Assembly (NCBI RefSeq): GCF_009617875.1
Contig: NZ_BLAV01000001.1
Span: 806,001 to 870,000 of the forward strand
Direction: 5' to 3'
From: Prolixibacter sp. NT017
GTDB taxonomy: Bacteria; Bacteroidota; Bacteroidia; Bacteroidales; Prolixibacteraceae
DNA length: 64,000 bases
In this document: piece by piece, positions 52,939 to 61,617 of the stretch
Layout: the number at the start of each line of letters is the position of its first letter
Numbering within the stretch: position 1 is the stretch's first letter
Program-made: the position numbers and the translations under genes
Notes under the pieces: model-generated
Seen by the model: only the letters and a program-made list of their open reading frames with translations
What the model was told of the DNA's origin: nothing
Databases searched by the model: none

Positions 52939-54444
52939 TTATGATTTTTCGCTTTGTAATTCGAGTGGTTTCCAGGCCCAGCTTTTTATCTTATCGGGAA
53001 AAGCTTCGGGTTTGAAGATGGAGCGTTTGTTAAATACCCGGAAGCACTCCTGTATTCCTTCTGTCACACTCGGGTGGGGATGAATGCTTCGAAGTACTTC
53101 GTTCATGCCGCTTTCAGAATTCATCAGGTACGAAACGGAGACGATGAAAGCGGAAGCCTGTGGACCTGCCGCCTGCATTCCTAAAATCCGGTCACGGCCA
53201 TCGTCGCTTACCAATACTTTCACAAAGCCGTTGGTGTTTCTCATGGCGATGGTCCGGTTGACCATTTCGTTGGAATAGAATGCTGCTTTATAGGGAATCT
53301 TCTTCTCCTGCAGAATTTTTTCGTTGACGCCCACCGAAGCGACTTCAGGTTTGAAGAACATGAGCGTAGGCATGTGCGAGTAATCGGTGGGATACTCCAG
53401 TTCGCCGAAGATGGCCTCGACAATAAATCGTCCCTGCTCTTCAGCCACACAGTAGAGCGCTTTGTGCCCTGTGACGTCTCCCGCAGCAAAGATGTTGCAG
53501 TTGTCGAAATCGCCGGTGGCACACTCTTCATTTACTTTCAGGTAGCCGTGCGGCGTAGTCTGGATATTGACGTTTTCCAGTCCCAGTCCTTTGGTATTGG
53601 GCTCACGTCCGATAGAAACAAGAACGACATCTACTTCAATCACTGTACTGTGCCCGTCCTCGTAGTCGAGTACGACTTCCAGATAGTCTTTCTTTTTATT
53701 AACGGTGCGCAAGTTGGCAGTATGGTGAATGACGACCCCGTTTTTCTGCAGGTTTCCGGATACGAAATCACTGACGTCATTGTCGGCAAACGGAATAACC
53801 CTGTGGGCGCGGTCGAGTAGGTGGACCTCAGTGTGTCCAAAATTGGAGAAGATGGTGGCGAACTCACAACCGATGATCCCGGAACCGATAATCATCATTC
53901 GCTCAGGGAATTTTTTGAGGTTGAGTATACCGTCGGAGTTGATGATGCGTTTTTGGTCGACTTTCAAATCGGGAAGTTCCCGCGGGCTCGAACCAGTGGC
54001 AATAATAATATAGTCTGCTTCAATGGTCTCGTTCTCTTCTTTCTTTCCGCGGTCAATTTCCAGTGTATTGCGGTCCTTAAAACTGGCAAAACCGTACTTA
54101 ATAGTTAAACTCCCTTTCTGTCCCGGTTTTTTCGAGTAGGTTTCGATTTGTGAAAGAATCTGATATTGCTTGGTTTTGGCGGCTTTCATCACCGACTTTT
54201 TCACTTTCGTGAAATCAACCTGAAGCCCTGAAGCCCGGTATCCCCGGTCGACTGCTGCGGCTACAGCATAATCGTGCGACAGCTCCCACATGGTTTTCGA
54301 AGTCAGTGCTCCGTTCATGACGCCTGCTCCACCTACATGTCCGGCTTCGATCAAACAAACATCCTTTCCAAAATCCAGGGCACGGACAGCAGCGGAGAAG
54401 CCTCCCGGCCCACTTCCAATGACCGCTAAATCGTATTTTTCCAT
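52939..54444 (-). CDS. Dihydrolipoamide-dehydrogenase-like flavoprotein without redox cysteines
   Basis: This is a 501-residue FAD/NAD(P)-binding oxidoreductase with the pyridine nucleotide-disulfide fold: FAD motif VIGSGPGGFSAAV (8-20), NAD motif MIIGSGIIGCEFA, FAD motif IFAAGDVTG, and a C-terminal dimerisation domain ending HPHPSVTEG. The segment that should carry the redox-active pair, GGTCLNVGCIPSK, here reads GGAGVMNGALTSK (38-50), so both cysteines are replaced by Gly41 and Ala46. Lipoamide or mercury reduction is therefore not possible; transhydrogenase or another NAD(P)H:acceptor reaction is conceivable. It is divergent from the CoA-transferase gene. Exact activity is unknown. Confidence 0.85.
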   Translation of the reverse strand: MEKYDLAVIGSGPGGFSAAVRALDFGKDVCLIEAGHVGGAGVMNGALTSKTMWELSHDYAVAAAVDRGYRASGLQVDFTKVKKSVMKAAKTKQYQILSQIETYSKKPGQKGSLTIKYGFASFKDRNTLEIDRGKKEENETIEADYIIIATGSSPRELPDLKVDQKRIINSDGILNLKKFPERMMIIGSGIIGCEFATIFSNFGHTEVHLLDRAHRVIPFADNDVSDFVSGNLQKNGVVIHHTANLRTVNKKKDYLEVVLDYEDGHSTVIEVDVVLVSIGREPNTKGLGLENVNIQTTPHGYLKVNEECATGDFDNCNIFAAGDVTGHKALYCVAEEQGRFIVEAIFGELEYPTDYSHMPTLMFFKPEVASVGVNEKILQEKKIPYKAAFYSNEMVNRTIAMRNTNGFVKVLVSDDGRDRILGMQAAGPQASAFIVSVSYLMNSESGMNEVLRSIHPHPSVTEGIQECFRVFNKRSIFKPEAFPDKIKSWAWKPLELQSEKS

Positions 54445-54602
54445 AGTTTGTTATTGGTATCTTATGGTAAAACAGCCTACTTGATTAATGGTTTTATTCC
54501 GCCAAAATAAAAAGCGTTTCAAACATTTTACTCATTTATTTTGATTTTTAATAAATAAGCGCGTTGAGAGCATAAATCTTTCCTACAGACTGTAATATGT
54601 TT

Positions 54603-54610
54603 TACATTTG
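54603..54610 (+). promoter_or_regulatory. Promoter -7 element of the CoA-transferase gene
   Basis: TACATTTG fits TAnnTTTG exactly, 32 bases before the ATG at 54642. The upstream TTG is not found at the expected spacing. The flanking 150-base divergent gap also must serve the flavoprotein gene on the other strand. Confidence 0.5.
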
Positions 54611-54641
54611 CAGTGATTTTGAAAACAGAAAATTTTTCTAC

Positions 54642-55949
54642 ATGAAATCGATCAAGTATGTAACCGCAGGTGACGCTGTAAAAGTAATTAAATCTGGTGA
54701 TCGAGTACATTTGAGTAGTGTGGCCGTAACCCCGCACAAACTCATTCGCGCTATGGTTGACCGTGGGCGCGCAGGAGAACTGCGCGACGTAAAGATTCAA
54801 CACCTTCACATTGAAGGAGAGGTTGACTACGCTAATCCCGAATTTGAAGGCATTTTTTGCCCGGAACAATTTTTCGTGGGTGCTAATTTGCGTAAGCAAA
54901 CACAAGCTGGATACGCTGACTACATCCCTGTTTTTCTTAGCGAAACACAAAAATTAATTCGCGATGGCTATTTAAAAGTAAACGTAGTCTTAACGATGTG
55001 TTCTCCTCCCGATAAACACGGTTATGTGTCGTTGGGGACTTCCGTTGACGCCACCTTGGCTGCTATCGAGAATGCAGATGTGGTTATAGCTGCCGTTAAT
55101 CCTCACGTTCCACGTGCCTTTGGTGATGCAATGATTCAAACTGATGCCATTGATTTTTTTGTGGAAGATGACAGCCCGCTCCATCTGCATGATCTGGGTG
55201 AATTGAGTGAAACTGATATCCAAATTGGTAAGAATGTAGCCGAACTGGTTGAAGATGGCGCCTGCCTGCAGATGGGAATTGGCGGTATTCCGAATGCTGT
55301 TTTGGCCCAATTGGGAAATCATAAGGATCTGGGTGTTCATACCGAGATGTTTTCTGATGGGATACTTCCGTTGGTAGAAAAGGGTATTGTAAACGGAAAA
55401 CACAAATCCTTGGATCGGGGACGAATGGTCGCTACCTTTCTTATGGGATCGCAAAAGTTGTATGATTTCATCGACGACAACCCAATGGTGGCCATGATGG
55501 ATGTGGCTCACACTAATAGCGTGAATGTTATTCGGAAGCAGGATAAGGTAACTGCTATTAACTCTGCTTTGGCAATTGACCTGACAGGACAAGTTTGTGC
55601 TGATTCGATTGGTATCAAGCATTATTCCGGTGTCGGTGGTCAGATTGACTTCATTCGCGGAGCAGGATACTCCAACGGTGGTAAACCTATCATTGCCATG
55701 CCTTCGGTAACAGCCAAAGGAATGTCGAAAATATCGCCGACGTTATTACCAGGCTCGGGCGTAGTAAGTACCCGCGCCAACATGCACTGGGTAGTAACCG
55801 AGTTTGGTGCTGTGAACCTTTACGGGAAAACACTGCAGGAACGCGCACGTTTGCTGATTTCTGTCGCTCATCCGAATCATCAGGAAGAGCTCGATAAAGC
55901 TGCGTTTGATCGCTTCGGATCGCACTACAAATTTGTTTCCTCGAAATAA
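54642..55949 (+). CDS. Acetyl-CoA hydrolase/transferase family protein
   Basis: This is a family-I-like CoA-transferase or hydrolase of 435 residues from ATG 54642, which begins the family (MKSIKYVTAGDAVKVIKSGD). Visible conserved parts are MGIGGIPNAVLAQL, HTEMFSDGILPLVEKGIVN with the glutamate that forms the CoA thioester in 4-hydroxybutyrate CoA-transferases, and the ending region TEFGAVNLYGKTLQERARLL. It could move CoA between acetate, propionate, butyrate or succinate, or hydrolyse acetyl-CoA. Proximity to the methylmalonyl-CoA decarboxylase operon suggests a role in releasing propionate or recycling succinyl-CoA; this is inference. Confidence 0.88.
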   Translation: MKSIKYVTAGDAVKVIKSGDRVHLSSVAVTPHKLIRAMVDRGRAGELRDVKIQHLHIEGEVDYANPEFEGIFCPEQFFVGANLRKQTQAGYADYIPVFLSETQKLIRDGYLKVNVVLTMCSPPDKHGYVSLGTSVDATLAAIENADVVIAAVNPHVPRAFGDAMIQTDAIDFFVEDDSPLHLHDLGELSETDIQIGKNVAELVEDGACLQMGIGGIPNAVLAQLGNHKDLGVHTEMFSDGILPLVEKGIVNGKHKSLDRGRMVATFLMGSQKLYDFIDDNPMVAMMDVAHTNSVNVIRKQDKVTAINSALAIDLTGQVCADSIGIKHYSGVGGQIDFIRGAGYSNGGKPIIAMPSVTAKGMSKISPTLLPGSGVVSTRANMHWVVTEFGAVNLYGKTLQERARLLISVAHPNHQEELDKAAFDRFGSHYKFVSSK

Positions 55950-56285
55950 TAAATAGCAACTCATAAAGGAAGTAAGGTGGGGCTGACGTTCCGCCTTCTT
56001 CCTGAACTTCGATATTTCGATCAATTGGGAGCGGAATATCGGCTTTCCGATCATAAACGTGTTGTTTGACAGTGTTGTCTCAGTGCTCTTGCCTTTGGGT
56101 GAGAGTTTTCGCACATGTATAATTATCATGAAAATCCGTTTCTGTTTCTGAATGATCTCATTATTCAGTAAATTATATTTCCTTTTATTTACATATAAGT
56201 TTAAACGACAGGTATCACAAGACTTCTGTCAAAAATTTATCATTATTCCTTAACCATTAGGATGTAACCTAAAACATTAATCACA
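55950..56285. other. Intergenic region upstream of mce
   Basis: This 336-base gap has no gene. A stem-loop at 55967-56003 (AGGAAG with CTTCCT, extended with one bulge to about 13 pairs) follows the CoA-transferase stop and may be a terminator, though no T-run follows. Further on, GCGGAATATCG (56031-56041) repeats a sequence also found at 41499-41509. The mce promoter is not evident. Confidence 0.5.
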
Positions 56286-56687
56286 ATGAGCGTATCACAT
56301 ATTGAACACATCGGAATTGCCGTCCAGAGTCTGGAAGAAACTATTCCTTACTATGAAAAACTGCTGGGTACAAAATGTTATGCGGTGGAAGAAGTTGCCG
56401 ATCAGAAAGTGAAAACGGCCTTCTTCAAAGTAGGACAAACCAAAATTGAACTGTTGGAATCAACCGACCCGGAAGGACCGATTGGTAAATTTATCGAGAA
56501 AAAAGGACCGGGCATCCATCACGTTGCTTTTGCCGTTGACAATGTTGACAACGCACTGACCGAGGCAGAAGAAAACGGCATCCGTTTGATTGACAAACAA
56601 GGACGCAAAGGAGCCGAAGGTTTGAATATCGGTTTCTTACACCCGAAATCCACTTTCGGCGTGCTGACCGAACTTTGCAGTGACTAA
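56286..56687 (+). CDS. mce: Methylmalonyl-CoA epimerase
   Basis: This 133-residue enzyme interconverts (R)- and (S)-methylmalonyl-CoA. Two vicinal-oxygen-chelate (glyoxalase-fold) halves are present; likely metal ligands are His in HIEHIGIAV, Gln in KVGQTKIELLE, His in GIHHVAFAV and Glu in GVLTELC. It is the first gene of the propionate operon, 35 bases before mmdA. It connects methylmalonyl-CoA mutase, encoded elsewhere, to the decarboxylase. Confidence 0.95.
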   Translation: MSVSHIEHIGIAVQSLEETIPYYEKLLGTKCYAVEEVADQKVKTAFFKVGQTKIELLESTDPEGPIGKFIEKKGPGIHHVAFAVDNVDNALTEAEENGIRLIDKQGRKGAEGLNIGFLHPKSTFGVLTELCSD

Positions 56688-56722
56688 TCATTCTTTAACT
56701 CACTATCATAGTATATAACACA

Positions 56723-58282
56723 ATGAGCAATCAGGATAAAATCAACAAACTAATTGACCTTCGTGCTGAAGCTAAACTGGGAGGCGGTGAAAAACGCATG
56801 GAAGCCCAGCACAAAAAAGGCAAATTTACTGCACGCGAACGCATCGAGATGCTGCTGGATGACGGTAGTTTCGAGGAATTTGACATGTTCGTAACACACC
56901 GTTGTACCAACTTCGGTATGGAGAAAAAGAAATTCCTGGGTGACGGTGTGGTAACCGGTCGGGGAACCATCGACGGTCGAACCATTTTTGTGTTCTCGCA
57001 GGACTTTACCGTTTTCGGTGGTTCACTGTCCGAAACCTTTGCACAGAAAATCTGCAAAGTGATGGACATGGCTATGAAAGCGGGCGCTCCGGTTATCGGA
57101 ATCAACGATTCGGGAGGTGCACGTATTCAGGAGGGAGTAACTTCGCTCGCTGGTTATGCCGAGATTTTCGAACGGAACATTCTGGCTTCGGGAGTTATCC
57201 CGCAGATTTCGGCCATTTTCGGTCCTTGTGCCGGTGGTGCCGTTTATTCTCCGGCGCTTACCGACTTCATCATGATGACCGAGGACAACTCGTACATGTT
57301 TGTGACGGGCCCGAAAGTAGTGAAAACCGTTACCGGTGAGGACATTTCGGTAGACGACCTGGGGGGTGGAAAAGTGCACGCGCAGAAATCGGGTGTGGCT
57401 CACTTCCTGGTAGAGAACGAAGAGGAAGGTATTTTGCTACTTCGCAAATTGCTGGAATACTTGCCGCAGAACAACCTGGAAGAACCGCCGATCACCGAAT
57501 GTTATGACCCGATTGACCGATTGGAAGATGGCTTGAACGAGATTATTCCCGATAATCCGAACCAGCCTTATGATGTGAAGGATGTTATTCACGGTGTCGT
57601 GGATTCGGGTGAATTCCTCGAAGTTCACCGGAACTACGCGAAAAACATCGTGACCGGTTTTGCCAAGTTCGACGGACAGCCTGTTGGTATTGTGGCGAAC
57701 CAGCCCAACTACCTGGCCGGTGTTCTCGACGTGGATGCTTCGCGTAAAGCAGCTCGTTTTGTTCGCTTCCTTGATGCTTTTAACATTCCGATTATTACGT
57801 TAGTGGATGTGCCCGGATTCCTTCCCGGTTCAGGACAGGAATATGCCGGTATCATTACGCACGGTGCCAAACTGATGTTTGCTTATGGTGAAGCTACTGT
57901 GCCGAAAATCACCGTGACGCTGCGCAAGTCGTATGGTGGAGCGCACGATGTGATGTCATGTAAGCAATTGCGTGGTGACCTGAACTATGCATGGCCTACC
58001 GCCGAAATCGCCGTGATGGGCGCATCGGGTGCTGTTGAGGTATTGCACGGTCGTAAGCTGGCTGAAATTACCGATCCGGAAGAGCGGGCTGCATTTGTCC
58101 AAAAGCACGAGGATGAATACAAAGCCAACTTCGCGAATCCTTACCAGGCAGCTGCTTATGGTTACATTGATGATGTGATCGAGCCTCGTAATACACGTTT
58201 CCGCATTATTCGCGGATTACAGGCACTGGGAACGAAGAAGTTGACCAATCCGCCGAAAAAACATTCGAATATACCATTGTAA
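56723..58282 (+). CDS. mmdA: Methylmalonyl-CoA decarboxylase alpha subunit (carboxyltransferase)
   Basis: This is a 519-residue carboxyltransferase subunit. It takes CO2 from methylmalonyl-CoA onto biotin, giving propionyl-CoA. The sequence has the crotonase-like double domain of this family: [40 protein letters not shown] and [12 protein letters not shown] in the first half; [20 protein letters not shown] in the second. Related propionyl-CoA carboxylase beta subunits look alike; the accompanying OadG-, biotin carrier- and beta-subunit genes point to the sodium-pump decarboxylase. Confidence 0.93.
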   Translation: MSNQDKINKLIDLRAEAKLGGGEKRMEAQHKKGKFTARERIEMLLDDGSFEEFDMFVTHRCTNFGMEKKKFLGDGVVTGRGTIDGRTIFVFSQDFTVFGGSLSETFAQKICKVMDMAMKAGAPVIGINDSGGARIQEGVTSLAGYAEIFERNILASGVIPQISAIFGPCAGGAVYSPALTDFIMMTEDNSYMFVTGPKVVKTVTGEDISVDDLGGGKVHAQKSGVAHFLVENEEEGILLLRKLLEYLPQNNLEEPPITECYDPIDRLEDGLNEIIPDNPNQPYDVKDVIHGVVDSGEFLEVHRNYAKNIVTGFAKFDGQPVGIVANQPNYLAGVLDVDASRKAARFVRFLDAFNIPIITLVDVPGFLPGSGQEYAGIITHGAKLMFAYGEATVPKITVTLRKSYGGAHDVMSCKQLRGDLNYAWPTAEIAVMGASGAVEVLHGRKLAEITDPEERAAFVQKHEDEYKANFANPYQAAAYGYIDDVIEPRNTRFRIIRGLQALGTKKLTNPPKKHSNIPL

Positions 58283-58292
58283 AAACTGAACG

Positions 58293-58652
58293 ATGAACAT
58301 AGCAAGCATATTACTAACGGATGTTCAGGGACTGGGATTGACCATTGCATTGGTTGGTTTTGGAATTGTTATCACTGCTTTGTCTGTCCTTGTACTGGTA
58401 TTCCTTTATGCTCCGAAACTCATGAAACTCCGGCGCCCTTGCCGAAGAAAGAAGGAGGATTGTGGAGACGGAGAGGAAGAAGAAGTTCAATTGGAAGGTA
58501 ACGTTAACGCGGCCATTGCAATGGCTATTCATTTGTATCTGAATGAAGCGCACGACGAAGAAAGTAACGTGGTGACGATTAAGCGGGTAAGAAGACGTTA
58601 TTCTCCATGGAGTTCAAAAATTTACGGAGTATACGACCGCTGGGCTCGATAA
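58293..58652 (+). CDS. OadG-family gamma/delta subunit of sodium-pump decarboxylase
   Basis: This is a 119-residue small membrane subunit: one N-terminal membrane helix (about 13-39, LGLTIALVGFGIVITALSVL), then a cytoplasmic part with CRRKKEDCGDG and an acidic run, ending in RVRRRYSPWSSKIYGVYDRW. OadG/MmdD subunits join the carboxyltransferase to the membrane subunit and aid assembly. It lies 10 bases after mmdA. Confidence 0.85.
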   Translation: MNIASILLTDVQGLGLTIALVGFGIVITALSVLVLVFLYAPKLMKLRRPCRRKKEDCGDGEEEEVQLEGNVNAAIAMAIHLYLNEAHDEESNVVTIKRVRRRYSPWSSKIYGVYDRWAR

Positions 58653-58691
58653 TCCGTGAACTTGTCAAAATCAAATCATAACTGACGCAAA

Positions 58692-59117
58692 ATGAAAAAG
58701 TTCAAATTTACCATAAGCGGAAACCAGTACGACGTTCAGATCAATGATATCGAAGATAATATCGCCGATTTGGAGGTGAATGGTACCCAATATAAAGTGG
58801 AAATTCATCAGGAGGCGAAGAAAATCGCCAAAACCCCTAAACTGGTTCGGAAACCTGTTCAGAAAGCGCCCGGCGAAGGTGAAATCCAGAAAAGAAGTTC
58901 GAAAGCCAAAGCAATTAAAGCTCCGCTGCCGGGAACCATTCTCAGTATCGCTGTGAAGGAAGGGGATACTGTCACGAAAGGACAGACTCTCATGGTAATG
59001 GAGGCCATGAAAATGGAGAACTCGATTATGGCGGAAGCCGATGGTACAGTAGCTGCCATCAAAGTTTCTGCCGGTCAGAGCGTTCTTCAGGATGATGTTT
59101 TGGTCGAAATTGCATAA
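58692..59117 (+). CDS. mmdC: Biotin carrier subunit of methylmalonyl-CoA decarboxylase
   Basis: This is a 141-residue biotinyl protein. The C-terminal biotinyl domain (about 75-141) has the modification site in MVMEAMKMENSI, the Lys between the two Met residues, in the usual hammerhead context (KAPLPGTILSIAVKEGDTV). The front half is a linker rich in Lys and Pro plus an N-terminal strand-rich module. It carries CO2 from the alpha subunit to the membrane beta subunit. Confidence 0.94.
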   Translation: MKKFKFTISGNQYDVQINDIEDNIADLEVNGTQYKVEIHQEAKKIAKTPKLVRKPVQKAPGEGEIQKRSSKAKAIKAPLPGTILSIAVKEGDTVTKGQTLMVMEAMKMENSIMAEADGTVAAIKVSAGQSVLQDDVLVEIA

Positions 59118-59137
59118 CCCGGAAAAGACTTGCAGAA

Positions 59138-60787
59138 ATGAATAAATTACTATTAACAATTATAAGCCTGTTTCTCGCGGTTTCCGGTCTTTTCGCTCAG
59201 AATCAACTGAAAACTTCAGATTTGACGGAAGGAAAGTGGGTGAACCGGTCGGGCGGCTACATTGCCAACCCGATCATCAACCCCGATACGGTGACGGCCC
59301 GGTCCGGCGTGGACAAGGTGGAACGATTTAAAACCCTTGAATTCAATGGTGATGGTTCGTTTAATATGGACTCAGCCAAAGAACGTTATACGGGAAAATG
59401 GAGAATAGCCGATGAGCATCTTATCATGGACTTCAATGCCAAGAAACTGACGCATCTTCGGAAAAACACCAACCCAAATCAGCGCTCAGGGTATTCAACT
59501 CAGAATTTTACACTACAACTTCCCCAGCGCGTTCTGTCATTTCAGAACGGTGAACTGGTTGGGCAGCCCGGCGATAGCGGTCAGGTATATAAAAATGTAG
59601 ACGGCGCGCTTTCCGGATTGTTTAATTTCTGGGAATTTACCGGTTTTGCGAACTTTACCTGGGGACACTTCGTCATGCTCATCGTGGGATTGCTCTTTAT
59701 CTTTTTGGCGATCCGGTACGACTTCGAGCCGATGCTGTTGATTCCTATTGGTACCGGTATCCTTATCGGGAATATCCCAATGTTCCAGGTAACTGATTTT
59801 AACCTGCAGCTGGGAATTTACGAACCGGGGTCGGTGTTAAACTACCTTTACCAGGGTGTTGTACAGGGATGGTATCCGCCGCTCATCTTCCTCGGAATTG
59901 GGGCGATGACCGACTTCTCGTCGCTGATTTCCAATCCGAAGCTGATGTTGCTGGGTGCTGCGGCGCAGGTCGGTATATTCCTGACATTGATTGGAGCTCT
60001 GATGCTGGGATTTGCTCCGCCGGAAGCGGGTGCTATCGGTATCATTGGTGGTGCTGACGGCCCGACGGCAATCTTTATATCGTCGAAGCTGGCCAACGGT
60101 ATCAATGTGATGGCGAACGGACAGGTAGTGAAAAACCTGATTGGCCCTATCGCGATTGCAGCCTACTCGTACATGGCTCTGGTTCCGGTTATTCAACCAC
60201 CGGTGATCAAATTGCTGACCAGCAAAAAAGAGCGTCTCATTAAAATGAAACCTCCACGCGCGGTAACCAAGCTGGAGAAAGTGCTTTTTCCAATTGTGGG
60301 ATTGTTGCTGACGGCTTATATCGCGCCAACGGCACTTCCGTTGCTGGGAATGCTCTTCTTCGGTAACCTGCTGAAAGAATCGGGTGTTACGAAGCGACTG
60401 GCTGTAACGGCATCCAATGCGTTGATCGATATCATTACCATGTTGCTGGGAATCACCGTGGGTGCTTCTACACAGGCGGACGTTTTCCTGACACCTTCGT
60501 CTATTAAGATTTTCATCCTGGGCGCATTATCTTTCGTTATTGCGACTGCCGGAGGTGTGATAGGTGCCAAGTTTATGAACCTGTTCTTTAAGAAAGGGAA
60601 CAAGATTAACCCGATGGTAGGGGCTGCCGGTGTTTCGGCTGTGCCTGACTCGGCCCGTGTGGTGCAACAGATGGGACTGAAGGAAGATCCGTCCAACCAC
60701 TTGCTGATGCACGCCATGGCACCGAACGTGGCTGGTGTAATCGGTTCAGCAGTGGCTGCCGGTGTCTTGCTTAGCTTCCTGATGTAG
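59138..60787 (+). CDS. mmdB: Sodium-pumping decarboxylase beta subunit with N-terminal extension
   Basis: This is the membrane subunit that releases CO2 from carboxybiotin and pumps sodium out. From about residue 165 (FWEFTGFANFTWGHFVMLIV) it matches OadB/MmdB, with the conserved GGADGPTAIFISSKLANG and NPMVGAAGVSAVPDSARVVQ motifs. Unusually, it begins with a signal-peptide-like segment (LLLTIISLFLAVSGLFAQ) and about 140 extra residues with strand-rich character (KTLEFNGDGSFNMDSAKERY). At 549 residues it is longer than the usual 380-440. The added part would lie outside the inner membrane. Confidence 0.93.
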   Translation: MNKLLLTIISLFLAVSGLFAQNQLKTSDLTEGKWVNRSGGYIANPIINPDTVTARSGVDKVERFKTLEFNGDGSFNMDSAKERYTGKWRIADEHLIMDFNAKKLTHLRKNTNPNQRSGYSTQNFTLQLPQRVLSFQNGELVGQPGDSGQVYKNVDGALSGLFNFWEFTGFANFTWGHFVMLIVGLLFIFLAIRYDFEPMLLIPIGTGILIGNIPMFQVTDFNLQLGIYEPGSVLNYLYQGVVQGWYPPLIFLGIGAMTDFSSLISNPKLMLLGAAAQVGIFLTLIGALMLGFAPPEAGAIGIIGGADGPTAIFISSKLANGINVMANGQVVKNLIGPIAIAAYSYMALVPVIQPPVIKLLTSKKERLIKMKPPRAVTKLEKVLFPIVGLLLTAYIAPTALPLLGMLFFGNLLKESGVTKRLAVTASNALIDIITMLLGITVGASTQADVFLTPSSIKIFILGALSFVIATAGGVIGAKFMNLFFKKGNKINPMVGAAGVSAVPDSARVVQQMGLKEDPSNHLLMHAMAPNVAGVIGSAVAAGVLLSFLM

Positions 60788-60812
60788 AAAGAAGTGAACT
60801 CATATAATCAAG

Positions 60813-60842
60813 GGTAGTCTGTTTTTCAGGCTACCTTTTTCT
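60813..60842 (+). terminator. Terminator of the mmd operon
   Basis: GGTAGTCTG (60813-60821) pairs with CAGGCTACC (60827-60835), with one G-T wobble, followed by a long T-rich run. It lies 25 bases after the mmdB stop codon. Confidence 0.88.
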
Positions 60843-60853
60843 TTTTTCGTTAC

Positions 60854-60973
60854 CGTCATCACGAGTGTGGCGAAGTAATCTCACGTAAGTTAGAGTCATT
60901 AGGTCGGAACGATTTCGGTGTGTTGGATTGGTGAGATTGCTTCAGTCGTCGTTCCTCCTTCTTCGCAATGACG
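60854..60973. repeat. Inverted-repeat element with CGTCAT...ATGACG ends
   Basis: This 120-base element has terminal parts that read alike on opposite strands: CGTCATCACGAG and GCGAAGTAATCTCAC on the left, and GTGAGATTGCTTC with CTTCGCAATGACG on the right, about 30 bases each with gaps. The pattern CGTCATTGCGA...GCAATCTC is found as a dispersed intergenic repeat in many bacterial genomes. It sits between the mmd terminator and the Bfd-like gene and codes for nothing evident. Probably a non-autonomous MITE/REP-like element. Confidence 0.8.
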
Positions 60974-60990
60974 ATAAAATGAAGCCGTCT

Positions 60991-61203
60991 TTATAGTTCC
61001 AGCTTCAATTGCCGGACGGCGGGGAGCCGTTTCTTTTCTTCGTCAATCAGCTCCTGAATGCGCGAACGACACCGGCCACATCCAGTGCCGGCTCCGGTGG
61101 CTTCCGAAACGGCCGGAACAAAATAGAGCTCTCCCTTCCGGATCGCTTTCTTCACTTCCGATTCTTCCACTTCGTTACACAAACAGAATAGCTTACGGGG
61201 CAT
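60991..61203 (-). CDS. Bfd-like [2Fe-2S]-binding protein
   Basis: This is a 70-residue protein of the BFD-like iron-sulphur family. Four cysteines, in LFCLCNEVEE and GTGCGRCRSRIQEL, form the C-x-C and C-x2-C arrangement that binds a [2Fe-2S] cluster in bacterioferritin-associated ferredoxin. No bacterioferritin gene is nearby, so the redox partner is unknown. It is the last gene of a three-gene operon, three bases after yjbQ. Confidence 0.87.
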   Translation of the reverse strand: MPRKLFCLCNEVEESEVKKAIRKGELYFVPAVSEATGAGTGCGRCRSRIQELIDEEKKRLPAVRQLKLEL

Positions 61204-61206
61204 AGG

Positions 61207-61617
61207 CTAACGACTTTCACTCAGGGTTACCACAATCGAACGGTCGTCTCGCGGACCGTCGAATTCACAAAGAAAAATGTTTTGCCAGGTCGACAATCCC
61301 ATTTTACCTTCAATAATCGGAATGGTTTCGGATGGACCAACAATTCCGGCTTTCAGGTGCGCGTCTCCGTTGTTGTCCTGGGCATCGTGTTCCCAAATGC
61401 CCGGGGGAACGAGTTTTCGAAGCAAGGTGATGACATCAGTCTGAACGGAGTCATCCCAGTTTTCCTGAATCATAATACCTGCGGTGGCGCCTTGTACATA
61501 TACGTTGACCATCCCGTTTTCAATATTTTCCTCTTTTACTATGTCAGCGATCTTCGAGGTAATATCATACAGCCCGTTGTGTTGGTCTGTTTTAACGTGG
61601 ACGATCTGTTGCATCAT
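61207..61617 (-). CDS. yjbQ: YjbQ/UPF0047 family protein
   Basis: This is a 136-residue protein of the secondary thiamine-phosphate synthase (YjbQ/UPF0047) family. Family marks are AGIMIQENWDDSV, GDAHLKAGIVGPSETIPI and LSTWQNIFLCEFDGPRDDR. The physiological role in most bacteria is uncertain. Its ATG overlaps the HD-gene stop by one base (TGATG), and it lies three bases before the Bfd-like gene. Confidence 0.92.
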   Translation of the reverse strand: MMQQIVHVKTDQHNGLYDITSKIADIVKEENIENGMVNVYVQGATAGIMIQENWDDSVQTDVITLLRKLVPPGIWEHDAQDNNGDAHLKAGIVGPSETIPIIEGKMGLSTWQNIFLCEFDGPRDDRSIVVTLSESR

